A DNA stretch of 64,000 nt. Source: Struthio camelus. Lineage: Eukaryota > Chordata > Aves > Struthioniformes > Struthionidae. A model generated the notes under the pieces. That model had not been told where the DNA came from and made no database searches. It saw only the letters and a list, made by a program, of their open reading frames with translations. The translations under genes and the position numbers were made by a program. The stretch covers positions 7,296,001 to 7,360,000 of the forward strand of contig NC_090946.1 of assembly GCF_040807025.1 (NCBI RefSeq). The letters are read 5' to 3'. Shown piece by piece: positions 1 to 10,740 of the stretch (its first letter is position 1; each line of letters opens with the position of its first letter).

Positions 1-1946
1 CTTCAGCCTGAGGTGCAAAAAAGGGAACAGCAGTTCTGCCATTTTTAGGCTCAGTTTAAGAAGGTGCATGTTTTTCCATAAAGCACTGAGCACTTACTCT
101 CCCAGTGCCAGATTCCCTTTTATCACCTCTCGCATAGGCAATTTGGGAGGCAGAAGTTTAAGAAGTTAAAAAAAAAAAAAAAGAAAAACAAAACATATAC
201 AACACAGTCATCCTTAATACATAAAACTAGTTACTTAGGGAACTTAGTCACTTCAAAAGCCTTGGCATTTTAAGCCCACAGATATCTGCAGCAAATGGAA
301 ACGTCTATACACAGAAATGCGATCTGTAACATTGACAGGTCCAGACCTTCAAGCAGCAAGTCATTTATAAGAGCTAGCATTTCTCTGAACAACATCCACG
401 CAAGCGTTGCTGAGGTTGAGCTGAGAATAGCCCAATGAACGACCCAGTCGGCAAAAGTTATCCCTGCTTAGTGTAGGCACAGGGTGACTTCTACAGGGTA
501 GCAAGTGATTCACCTAACTCGGGGTGGGGGGGTGGGATCCTCAGGTTTGCAGCTCCTCTGTCCTCACTGAAGGAATAGTTAGCATTGGGAGAGGTCACAG
601 GACCTAAATATTAAAAACTTTTCTTCTTGGCCCCCAAAGCAGCTTCTGACTGACTATATATTTGACTCCAGCTTCTAGCATGTCTGGACTCTTCTCTGCT
701 TGACTAAGAGAAACCAGTGCAGCACGGCTTTACAGTTACTGTGCTGATTTTCTCCTTAGTTTTCTTTCTAATATAGCTTTCTATCCTCGTTCTGTGAGCA
801 GAGTTAAAGATCTTCACCTCTTGTTGTTCCTGCTGTCGCAGGACAGGGACTAGAGCCAACACTGCCTGAAGCATTTCCTCCAAACTCTAGAAACAAGAGC
901 ACTACATAAAAGCTAACAAGGCACATTCATCAAATTCATTGCCAAACGCTGAGGTTACCACTGTCGCCAGCAGAGTCTTGTTTGGTGAGGGTGCTCATTT
1001 CATTAACTGCCTTTATGCTCGTGTCCTCCACGCGTGCCAAGCGACCAGGTGCCTCCCCGTTCCCTGCACACTGCCTCAAGACAGAAGCTGCAGCTCCTGA
1101 AAAATCAGCAGACCTGTTCCCCACCCCCCCACCTTCCTCTGTATTTTCGCTCATTTTCATTCTTCCTGACCAAATTCCACAAGCAGTCTTCTTTCTGGTC
1201 CCTGGCACAGCTGTGCACACATCTGGCTAGTCTCAGCTGGAAAGGTCCTTCTAGCAGGCAAGACTGTTACTTAGACCCAAGGTCACAGCAGGGAGGGAAC
1301 AAACAGAAAAGATCATTAAAAAAAAAAAATCAGTGAAGGGAATTAAACAGGATTGGTTGAAAGATATTATCAAATGCCTTTTATGCTTCTCAATAACATG
1401 CGGTTGGTGAGGAAGACAAACATTAAGTATATACCTTGTACAAAGAAGAACAGTGACATGCCCAAGAGCAAACAACAGGAAAAAGAGATCAGAAGTTCAT
1501 GGAGGAGTCCTGGCATCCAGGCCTGGACTCCAACCATTAAGCCATACTAGGTACCAAAGCCAATCATGTCAGAGTAGGTAGCGGTTTCAACTGTCAAGAT
1601 GCAGCAGAAAACTGGCTCTCTACTCAGCAGCTCCTGACACACCCACCGTCAGCACTGCTGACTCTTGGATCTGTCCATGCCCTTTGGGGATCCCTAAACT
1701 GCTTCCTCTAGCAGTTTTCCTGAAGCAGCCTTGAATGCCATTCCCAGAAGAGGAAGTCTCCACAAATGGAAACCCTCCAGGGCCTGGCTCAGCACAGTTT
1801 GGGGAACAAGTCACACTTCTGCTCACACAACTTCTCGCAACATTGAAAACCACAGAGCTTTCCAGGAAGCCCCGCACAGAACCTTGCCTTTGGAGCACAG
1901 TGACAGCAGTGCTCCAAGGCTGAGGGAGTCAGTTGCCCTCACCTAC
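1..1946. other. RAB3IL1 intron sequence, no further exon recognised
   Basis: This stretch is downstream of the last visible RAB3IL1 exon and runs to the window edge. I see a short poly(A) run near 170-190, another A-rich run near 1318-1329 and no match to the expected C-terminal exons. It is most simply intron. Confidence 0.6.
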
Positions 1947-4900
1947 CTCTTTGCACTCGTGGCTGACTGGCTCTGGGGTCACAATCTGGCTGGCAGCTGA
2001 GACCACCGCGCTGCTGGTGCTCTTGTTTCGGCCATGCCCTTTCCTGAAGACAGCTTTGGAGGGACTCTGAAGCTGGGGGTGCAGCTCCCGGTTTGGAGAG
2101 GAAGGTGTGGATGTGATCACCAGAGTCTTCAAAGCTGTCACCTCAGCCTGCAGCATGTCAATCTGAGGAGACAAGGCAAGAGTCAGCAGCACCTTCAGCA
2201 CCTGCTGAGCCTGGAGCACACCACCAAACACAAAAGCCAAAGAGAACCCCGACAGGCTACATAAGGCTACCAGCTACAGGCCCAGTCATGAAGCCTTCTC
2301 CTCGTTCCCCCAAACACCTGCCATCACCTAGAATCTTAACTAAAGAAACAATAGCATTTGGGAATCCATCCCTCACCACCTAAACAGTTTGAGCACATTT
2401 AGCTCCAGGCTTTTTTTTTTTTTTTAAACCCAATAACCCAGAAGCAATTTCTCTTTGTCCTCAAGAAAGCAACACTTCAGCAGCCCCGTGATGCAGCTTA
2501 GTCAGGAAATTGCCACTGTCCAGCTCCCTACTCTCTCCATCCACAGAGCTATGGCAATTGAACAGCAGCAGGTCGCTTCTCCATGGATCCTCTGGCATCC
2601 ATTTCTCAAAGGGCAGCTGGATCAGCAGAGGACTGTAAGGAAGCCTTTCGCCCCCGCTCAGTCATTTTCTGCTAGAGAGGGAGCAGAGCCCACACAGCAT
2701 CTGAGGGAGGCAGAGCAGCAGACGCTTTGCTCTCCTCCAGCCAACAAACAGCACCATGGCGAGGCTGGGCAGGGATGGCACCAGCCTAGCACAGAGATCA
2801 AGTCACAGAGAGCAGAGTTCTCACCTTCCCCCGTGCCTCCCTCAGCTGTTTCTCTGACGCCGCCTGTTTAGTGTTTGCTTCTCTCACCATCTTGTGCGCT
2901 TCCTGGACCAGAGAGAATTTTAGTCTGCCTGCTGCAGCCCCAACTCGCAGAGTTCACCAGGCAGGGCACAGCTCTGCCATATCACGTGCTCTGTGCGAGC
3001 AGGCAGGGAGACAGTCACTGACACATCCAAAGGTTTTTACACCGTCAGCTGCAAAGTCTTCCCCCAGAACTCCCCAGAACAAGGCTCTCAGCATCGGGGC
3101 CAGAGTGCATCCCCCTTCTAGAACTTTAGCTGGCCGAGTCCAAGGTCATCTCCTTTGCTGATAAGAGCTGTTGTGAAGAAAGTTAGAAGCACGAGCTTGT
3201 CCCTCCTTCCCCCACCCCAGACCTGCTTTAAAGCTGAGGCCTTACTGCTGGCCCCCACCTGTGCTATGTCACAGCCATGCAGCAGCTATGTCTGTGTCCA
3301 GTCTCGTTCCTCCACAATTCTGACACAGAGCCGCTGGCTGGGCTTCTTGGCTTGACCTCAGACCTGCTTTCTCACTACAGACTTGCTGGGTGATCACTGG
3401 ACTGCATCTGACCACGATCACTGCCTCTGGCCCCAATCCTGACCTGAACTTGCTGCTCCGCATCCTGGCTCCTCATTGGCACTGCTCCTGCCTGCCTTGT
3501 CGCACTATTCTCCCAGCTCACCTTCCCTGGCAGAGCAGTAGGCCATCGCAGCTCCCCGACAGCACAGGCACGGCCGCGACATAGCAGGAGCAGTAGCTCA
3601 GGCAAGGGCCAAACAGCAGAGGCTCAGCTTAAAAGCTGCTCCCATGGGGAAGTGGGGTCAGCCCTGTCTGAGGCCTCCCCACAGCAGTGCCTGGGATCAC
3701 TCCTTCTAAGGTGACCAAAGGAAATGGGGCAGCCCTCAGCTACACTACCGCTAAGTTGGCCCTGAGCCCAGGCAGCCAAATCTCCAGGAGGGGGGACGCT
3801 CTCAGGGTCCTTACATGCAACACCAGCCTGTGCCTCAAAGATGCAGTTGGGCTCTTGCCTTCCTCACTGGCCAGTCAGATCTAGAGATTAGAGCTGGTGG
3901 GAAATGGGATTTTGCCAGCATAGGATTTGGCCAGAATCCCATTTTACACATACACACACAAACTACAGGCCCTCTGAGCCGTCACTGGAGCCCAGTATGC
4001 TGGGGACGCTCCAGTTGCTCCTGCCCCAGGCAAGGGCTGACATGAGCTAGGGCCACCTGTCACTCATCTTTACTACATAGCAGCTTCTGTCCAGACAGAG
4101 TAGCCACAGGATGGGGACAGGGAGCCATGCTCACCTCCAGCTATGCGCATCCCCACATCCAGTTTTGCTTGGGTTTGCAACCATGAACCCACACTTACTT
4201 GTTGTGTTATGTCACCCTACAGGTGCCAGGACGGGAGGGGAACCCATGCAAACCCTCCCCAGGAACAGGTATCAGCCTCCACAAGGCTCTGCCTGCAGCA
4301 CTGCCCAACTCTGCTTCTCCAAGTGGGGAAAAAACAGAGGGAAGGAGGAAACTAAGGGAGGAGACATGAGTACGGCTAGAAGTTCAGGGAAAGCCTATCT
4401 CAAAGGCAATGGAAGTGAGCTTAGATTAAGAAATGATGGGAAGAGAAGGAGGGTGGTACCTCAAACAGACTAGCTGTTAACTCTTCTAGTTCCTGCTCCA
4501 GCTGTTCTCTGACTTTCGACAGTCTCTCACATTCCTTGTCCTTCAGCTTCAGCTCCTGTCAAGGGAATGGACAGGGATACGTGCGCACGCTGCAGGCCCC
4601 AGCTGTGCTGACGTCTGCCTGCCCCACCATCTGTCAATCACACCCTTCCTCCCCATCACACCATGGGTCTCAGCCCCAAGACTCCTGTCGCTAAGCTCTG
4701 TACCACCTTCACCGGCGCCAAAGGCACCTCTCCATGAGTTGCGGTAGGCTTTTCAGGCTGCAATTGCTCATTTGCCATTAGCAAGACGGCCACACAGTCA
4801 GCACTGCCTGCCTCAAGCTGCTTTCTGCATCTCAGACTCCCCTATAGCAGGTTTCCAGGACTACTTTGGATGTTAGCACAGAGGCTTTGGGCCAACCTAC

Positions 4901-7900
4901 CAACTAAAGTACTCTGGAGCAGGACATCATCTCCTCTTCCACATGCTCCACACTGCGGCATGACCACATTCAGCCCCTTCCCTCCCTCGCCTCTAAGAAA
5001 ACCCCACTTCTCAAGTCTGCACCTTCATCACCGGGTGTTCTCGCAAACCCTGGCCTTTACCTTTTGTGCTCTGTGCAGCTCTTCCTTCAGGAACTCAGAT
5101 CCCTTCTCACGGATCTCCACTGAGGAGCTGCGCAGACGAGAGACGTTGAGCTGCTCAGTGGACTGGCTCTCATCCCCTCCTGGGTCCTGGCATCCATGCT
5201 CTGGCTCCTCCTTGCCGCCTTTGGATGGCATTAGCGGCTTCCAGTGACCCACAGCTGGTTGCTTCCGGCCGTCTTCCTCTAAACAGGCCTGGCTGTGGGG
5301 TAACAGCACAGTGAAGCTTTATATGGAGGCTGATCAGCACGCCTGCCAGGCTGAGAAACACCCTTGGAGGCAACATCAGCACAGGCTTGATGGGCTTTCC
5401 CCAACATTTTGAGAAGGCTGAGAAGCGTTGCACCTAAAAGGGCGTTCAACAGTGAGCTCTGCTCGCTGGGGGAGCTGCAATGGGTCCCAACCAAAGGCAC
5501 TCAAAAGGCTGCGGGCCGCTGTGCTGCAGGAATCCGACTACAGCACCTGAATGAGGGGCCAGAAAAGCATCAGGCCTCCTCCAAAACTAGGAGTAGCAGT
5601 CGATTCACAGCCCTCCTCTAACACTCCCAACATCTCCTCCTCCAGGCTCCCAAAGCACTAAAGTGAGGCCAGGAGGGAGATGGTGTAGGCACAGGCCAGG
5701 ATAAGCTTAGGGGACCTGCTTTGTGCTCAGTGGCAGCACCTGGTCCTTTCCTCAGCTGGGCTTGTTTTCCCTCAGCAGAGGCCCTTCTAGGAAGGGAAAG
5801 TCCTAAACGAGCCAATTCCTCCCATCCAGTTCTTCAAACAAGGATTGAAAAAAATCACCAGGGAAGCCTGTTAGAAAGCAAATTCCCAGGGAGATTAGAG
5901 TTCACACAGAGGTGGACAAGCAATGTTTTTTCCCCCTCCCTTATCTCTGCATCAGGCAGTCCCCAGCCAAGCAGAATCAAACCACCAAGAAGTGAACACA
6001 GGTCCGAAGGAAGATCAGAAGCTTCCTTACCATCAGCAAAAGCAACTTCTAAACCCAGTCTCAGTCCAATCAAGCCTTGTAAGGACCAGTAAAACATCTG
6101 GTGAGCTTAGGGCTGAAATACACATGCAGAGGCAAGGAGCCCGAGCGACAGGCAATGCTGGATACTTACCATCACCTGCCCCTGACAGGCAAAGGACAGG
6201 GCTGCAGCCTTGCTCTGGACTAGGAGTGCTGGATCTAGCACACAAGCCCGCACACCCTTCCTTCACCTTCACTGAGCAACTTAGCAACTTCTATCAAACA
6301 CTTGTGCCTTGGTTCCTCTATTCTGCACACTGACTCTAAGCAAATTTTGAAAGTTAGAGCAGACCTGCAGAGCATGAGTGTGAGCCATTTCTCTTGTGCC
6401 TCTTCCTAACAAAGCCCAGTAAATGCAGTGAACAGCACTGCATGCAGGCACTGTCTCCCTGTTGACACTTCTGGCATGGATTGCTTCCAGACCAGCAACA
6501 GAGAAGAAATGACTGTTAAAGATGAAGACTTTGGGGAAAATCTCTACTTCTCTCCTAGAATCTTCAAGAATCACATCACATAGTTTAAGACTCCCAGCCT
6601 GCATCCCTTTTAAGAAGGGCTGGTTTCTCAACAGTGAGCACTCCCTCACGGTCAGCTAACCCTGGACACACACACAACTTACTAATCAAAGGGAAGCATT
6701 TAGCAACTCTTGGTTTTATCCTTCTCAACTGGTGTGTCCCAGATACTTTAACTCAGGACAAAGCTGGAGAACTCAAGCCTGCTGCTCCAGGAATGTTCCC
6801 CTCCCCAATTTTAGAAGAACTACTCAGGTGCCCAAACTTTGGCACTGCAAGTCAGCACACCTGCAAGACAGCACAGAGCAATGAGAGACAGCAGCTGGCT
6901 TGTTTAGGACTCTGGTAAACAGCCAGTGGGCTTAAGTTCAGGGACGCTGCTTCCCTAACTGAAGGGGAGTAGCAAGAAAAGACAGTATAGCTCACACATT
7001 CCCCAGTAACACCCAAGCCCTAACCCTCTTCACTGCAAACCTAGCCTTCTTCCCCATCCCCACCAGTCATGCTTCAGAGGGGAAGGCTCCACGTTTGAAC
7101 TGTTTAGCTGGTTTTCCACTAAAGGCCTCCACACAGCTGTCTAACATAGTGTATTTCCATTGAGCTGAGATGAATCCTTATTCCTTAGTTTCAGTGGCTG
7201 GCAAGTACAGACGGAACAGAGAGAGGAAACTAGAAGAGACTCAGGACAATGCTCCCCAGTGCTCAGTAGGATTTTGTCAAAAGACTATCACAGGCTCTGG
7301 AAGAGGTTGATGAATTCATTAGGCTCTGCAGCCGCTGGGGTCTGCCAAGAGGGGAAATGTAAGGTTGAATGTCCCCATGATGGGGCATTGCCATCACAGT
7401 GTTGCCTAGGGTGTGAGCATCACCCCTTTTTCACTCATTGAGCTGTCCTCACATGGTCACTAGCCATTTGAAGTCAGAGGGAGTGCCATCAAGCCCTGCA
7501 TACACAGAAGCTTTCTATCATGTCCAGCCACTCGGCAGCATTTACACACTGCAATTCAGATTAACCTGCTGCCATTTATCTCTCTGTTACAAGCCTTAGC
7601 CGAGCTCTGCTGCTGTCCTCTTCCACACACAGCACCAACCCCTCTTCTACCAGGCTCCTTCTGGCCACAGCTTCTTGCCCGCTGCCTTCTCCTGCACAGG
7701 AGCCTCCTTCCACCTTTCAAGGTTCACTTTCTGTTCCTTCCTTTTTCCAGCCTCTTCTTTACCCTCTCTCCTGATCATGCCCTGTCTCCTGCATACCGAC
7801 TAAGCTTCACTCTCCCCCCCCCCCACCTCCTCCCAATGACTTTTCAAAAAGGGAAAGAAGCAGCAGCCAGAAAACTGCCATCAGCTAATTTAACTTAGGT

Positions 7901-10390
7901 AAAAAAGAAAAGCATGTGAAAAGTCACAACAGGAAAACTCCTTGAACCTTTGGAAGGCCACAAGCATGGAACCATCCATGGTGGCCATGCCATGCAAACT
8001 GAACGGCATTTTGATTTCGGCACTAGGGGATTGGAACACGCAGGTGGTATCCAAGATGTTGCTGACGTCTTTGTTAAGCATGGACAAGTGAAAGCATCAG
8101 AAGGATGGTCACACAGCAGTGCTGGAAGGTAAGAAAGGCTAGAGAAGGAACTGGGCTCCTGTTGACTCCACTCTGTTCTACTGAACATCCACTGGAAAGA
8201 TGGGGAGGTTCATCCTGGTGATAATGATAAATCTGGAAATGTGGAAAATAATATTAAAAGGTGCCTGAGGGAAAAGGAAAAGGCAAGGAAATAAAATTAG
8301 TTTCAGCCAGAGGATAAAGAACAGCCAGTGCCTCCAAGCAAAGATAATTCATATCAAGCTATTCAGCAGGTTGGAACTGCTTGATAAAAAGCAACACACA
8401 GTCAGAGGGATGTGTCTAAATGAGCGAGCCATGACCAACAAGAACTCCCAGCTTGGGCAGGCATCTGCCGTTTGAGGCCTGTCAGAGGAAAAGAGAGAAA
8501 TAGCACTACATGGTGTTCAAACTGTGCAGAGCCTGCTCCATCCAGCTTGGCTGCTCTGTTGACACATTGGCTAATCAGAGGAAAGGCAGAACTGCACAGA
8601 AAAAATAAAATGGTTTAGAACAGTCAAGATTAGCTAATGTGAATCACTTACCTAAACAGTGACATCACTAATGGGATAAGGAGGTCTCCAAAGGCTCCAA
8701 ACACTAAGGAAGGGGAGGGATTAAGCAGGAGAATGACCCAAAGGAAAGGAATGAAACCAATCACAGGAAGGTGGAGACCGAATGAGACCAATCCATCCTT
8801 GCCACAGAGATCAGGGGAGGTTCTCTGCATTGGGTTTGCCATGAAGCAGGGGAAGTGTTCCAGAGAGGTCTGTTCAACAGCTAAACCATCTTCCAGATGA
8901 TGTAGTGGAAGCCCTCTCTGCTGCAGGCTTTTGAGATTAAACTAAGTTACAGCGAACACATCTCTCCAGATACTCCTGCATTAGACGGGAAACGGACACG
9001 ACGTGGCCCGGGTTAGTCTTAGCTTCTCCAGCTTCTGTGATCAGAAAGAAATAAAGAGCAGAGGGTGGAGGAAAAGCTAAATTCAAACCTGATCAGCTGG
9101 TAAAAAGTAACAAGAAAAACAAGGAAAAGGAGCAAGGGAAAAGGCAGGGCTACATAAATCAAAAGGGGCATTTCAGCAGTCCACTAAGCTATCAAGACAG
9201 CCAATCTTCCCCTTATAGACAACAGGAAGAAGAAAAATTGCTTCTTTATGGCTCTCAAGTTCTCAGATGAGAATTGTCTGTCTTGGGAGGCAAGCACTCT
9301 AGCATACTTGCTGTGGAAGAAAACTGGAGGAACAGAACAGTCCCACCCACACTGTCTCCATAACACCAAGAGACCAAAAAAGCTCTCCTGAAAACACACC
9401 ATCTTCTGTGACAGACCAGTGCGTTCTCCACCGTGCTAACAGAATCCCCCAGATCGCCACTGCTTTGCCGACTCCTGCCCAGCAGAGCCCCTGTATCTCC
9501 ATTGGCCTGCTGGGGCTTTGAACTACACCCCCACCGAGACCAAAGGACAACATATGCTAGCACCTTCTTTCTATTGCTTATCTGACTGGAGGCTACATTC
9601 CTCAGAAAATCCTCAGTATCGTATTCTGAAGGTCCCCCACACACAAAAAAATGCAAACTTTAAAAAAAAAAAAACCCACAACCTTCTAAAGTTGGATTCT
9701 GTAGAAAAGGCAAAAAATGTGCAGGATCCGCACTTTTTCCAGCGGGCCCCACATGTTTCCTCTAATGCTGATCTGACAGGACTGCTTCCTGTATGAATAG
9801 CCTGCGGGTCTCTCCAGGTTATATACTGTGGTGCTCAAACTTATGCAGAGGAGCCGGCTTTTCCATCCCGGTCTCTTGTCACAAGCAGAGCAAAAGTCAG
9901 TCAGAAGAACACGGCAACCTCCGGCTGCCACGCGTGCCTGAGACCAGAGCCCAGCCGATACCCCGCACTGCCGCTACCTGCCACGCGCGCCCAGACAGTT
10001 TACTCACCGGCCCCACAGACGCGCTCCGCAACGAACTCCTCGAAAACCGTTTACCTTGGCGCACAACGCACTGCCAGCCTCCTCCGGGAGCGCAGCGCGG
10101 CAACCCGTCTCCCTTAACGCTTGCCTCAACGGGCGGCGAGGAGCCACGGCTCGCCTGGGGCTCAGCAGAAACGCCTCTGCCCTCAGGACGCGGGCTCGGT
10201 CCCCCGGCGCCCCTCTCACCCCCCGGGGGCGCCCGCCCGCCCGCCGCCTTCCCCTCAGGGCACGAAGTGCCCCCCCCCCGACCCCTCCCCCACTCCGGCG
10301 CTAACGGCTTCGCCGCCGCCGCCGCCCCTTAACCCGGCGCGGAGCCTCCCAGCCCGCCGCTCCGGGCTCCCAGACCTACCCCCGCCGCAT
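1..10390 (-). CDS. RAB3IL1: RAB3IL1 (GRAB), Rab guanine nucleotide exchange factor; 3' part off the left edge
   Basis: The product is a Sec2-domain exchange factor that loads GTP onto RAB3A/RAB8-type GTPases on secretory and ciliary vesicles (known for GRAB/Rabin8). Five minus-strand exons are placed: 10380-10390, 5061-5292, 4460-4555, 2825-2902 and 1947-2162. They splice in one frame to about 211 residues, compared with about 382 for the human protein as remembered. Residues about 57-140 are the coiled-coil Sec2 exchange domain, including [38 protein letters not shown] and the [15 protein letters not shown] stretch. A Ser/Thr-rich linker follows ([22 protein letters not shown]). The C-terminal effector-binding part is not in the window; nothing in 1-1946 matches the next expected exon. 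All internal junctions are GT-AG. The identity is firm; the first exon is an inference. The paralogue RAB3IP is a less likely alternative. Confidence 0.9.
1947..2162 (-). CDS. RAB3IL1: RAB3IL1 coding exon 5 (end of coiled coil and linker)
   Basis: This 216-base exon encodes 72 residues: the end of the coiled coil ([15 protein letters not shown]) and then a Ser/Thr/Pro-rich, basic linker ending VSHECKE. Acceptor is TCCTCAG and donor GAG/GTAGGT, in phase 0. It is the last exon of this gene visible in the window; the linker is much less conserved than the coiled coil. Confidence 0.92.
2825..2902 (-). CDS. RAB3IL1: RAB3IL1 coding exon 4 (Sec2 coiled coil)
   Basis: This 78-base exon encodes 26 residues ([20 protein letters not shown], then REARGK), the part of the Sec2 helix that contacts the Rab switch regions in family structures. 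Acceptor is GGTCCAG and donor AAG/GTGAGA. Confidence 0.93.
4460..4555 (-). CDS. RAB3IL1: RAB3IL1 coding exon 3 (Sec2 coiled coil)
   Basis: This 96-base exon encodes 32 residues from [12 protein letters not shown] to EELTASLFE, a heptad-rich helix that is near identical to the remembered human protein. Acceptor is TTGACAG and donor GAG/GTACCA; both ends are in phase 0. Confidence 0.93.
5061..5292 (-). CDS. RAB3IL1: RAB3IL1 coding exon 2
   Basis: This 232-base exon has acceptor CCCACAG and donor CAAAAG/GTAAAG. It encodes a poorly conserved acidic N-terminal part and then the family hallmark [20 protein letters not shown], ending HRAQK at the start of the Sec2 coiled coil. An internal ATG (MPSKGG) is a fallback start if the upstream exon is wrong. 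Confidence 0.9.
5293..10379. other. RAB3IL1 first intron (about 5.1 kb)
   Basis: No exon-like conserved coding stretch is seen between the proposed first and second coding exons. There is a C run near 7807-7817 and an A run near 9662-9674. Its extent depends on the inferred first exon. Confidence 0.5.
10380..10390 (-). CDS. RAB3IL1: RAB3IL1 proposed first coding exon (11 bases)
   Basis: On the minus strand an ATG with A at -3 is followed by CGG CGG GG and then a strong donor GTAGGT. The phase (two bases of a codon) exactly fits the single leading base of the next exon at 5292, giving Met-Arg-Arg-Gly then Gln-Ala-Cys. It lies in the CpG island expected at the 5' end of the gene. The human protein starts differently (MWSG as remembered), so an alternative first exon or the internal Met in exon 2 remains possible. 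Confidence 0.5.
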
Positions 10391-10404
10391 GCTGGGTCCC
10401 GCCG

Positions 10405-10427
10405 CACCACCACCACCACCACCACCA
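10405..10427. repeat. CAC/GGT trinucleotide repeat in the RAB3IL1 5' region
   Basis: About seven uninterrupted CAC units on the plus strand (GGT on the transcribed side) lie 15-37 bases upstream of the proposed RAB3IL1 start codon, probably in the 5' UTR. Confidence 0.85.
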
Positions 10428-10690
10428 AGACGCCGCTCCTCACGACGGAAAAGGAGCGAGCGCCACCCCCATAGCTCGAAGCCACCCGCCGCCACCGCGG
10501 CTCTGCGGCACCCCGCCTGAAGGACGCGTCCGCCCGCCGGCCGCGGCGGGGCGGGGCGGGGCGAGGGGCGTGCCACGTGACCCCGGCGCCGCTCCAACGG
10601 CGGCAGGCGCGCGTGCGCCTGCACGGCCCCGCCCCGCGCGCGGCTCCCTGAGGAGAAGGGGGGGAAGGGGCGGCAGCGGCGCGGGGCTGT

Positions 10691-10720
10691 CGGCGGCCGT
10701 TGGCGGCCGTTGGCGGCCGT
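10691..10720. repeat. Three tandem copies of a 10-base GC-rich unit
   Basis: The unit GGCGGCCGT preceded by C or T occurs three times head to tail at the edge of the CpG island. The spacing suggests slippage or a small array of factor sites; no function can be assigned. Confidence 0.85.
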
Positions 10721-10740
10721 GCCTCGCGCCTCGCAAGGAG

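Larger units (their letters stand above)
9890..10740. promoter_or_regulatory. CpG island and GC-box promoter of RAB3IL1
   Basis: The stretch is very rich in G+C and CpG, unlike its surroundings. It contains a run of GC boxes (repeated GGGGCGG) near 10544-10562 upstream of the proposed minus-strand start, and a CAC/GGT triplet repeat at about 10405-10427. No TATA box is seen, as is usual for this promoter class. Which strands fire is not readable from sequence. Confidence 0.7.

Noticed and set aside
9686-9931. Minus-strand ATG TGG near 9750 as an alternative RAB3IL1 start (recalling human MWSG)
   Set aside because: The following residues do not match and no good donor follows in the right phase.
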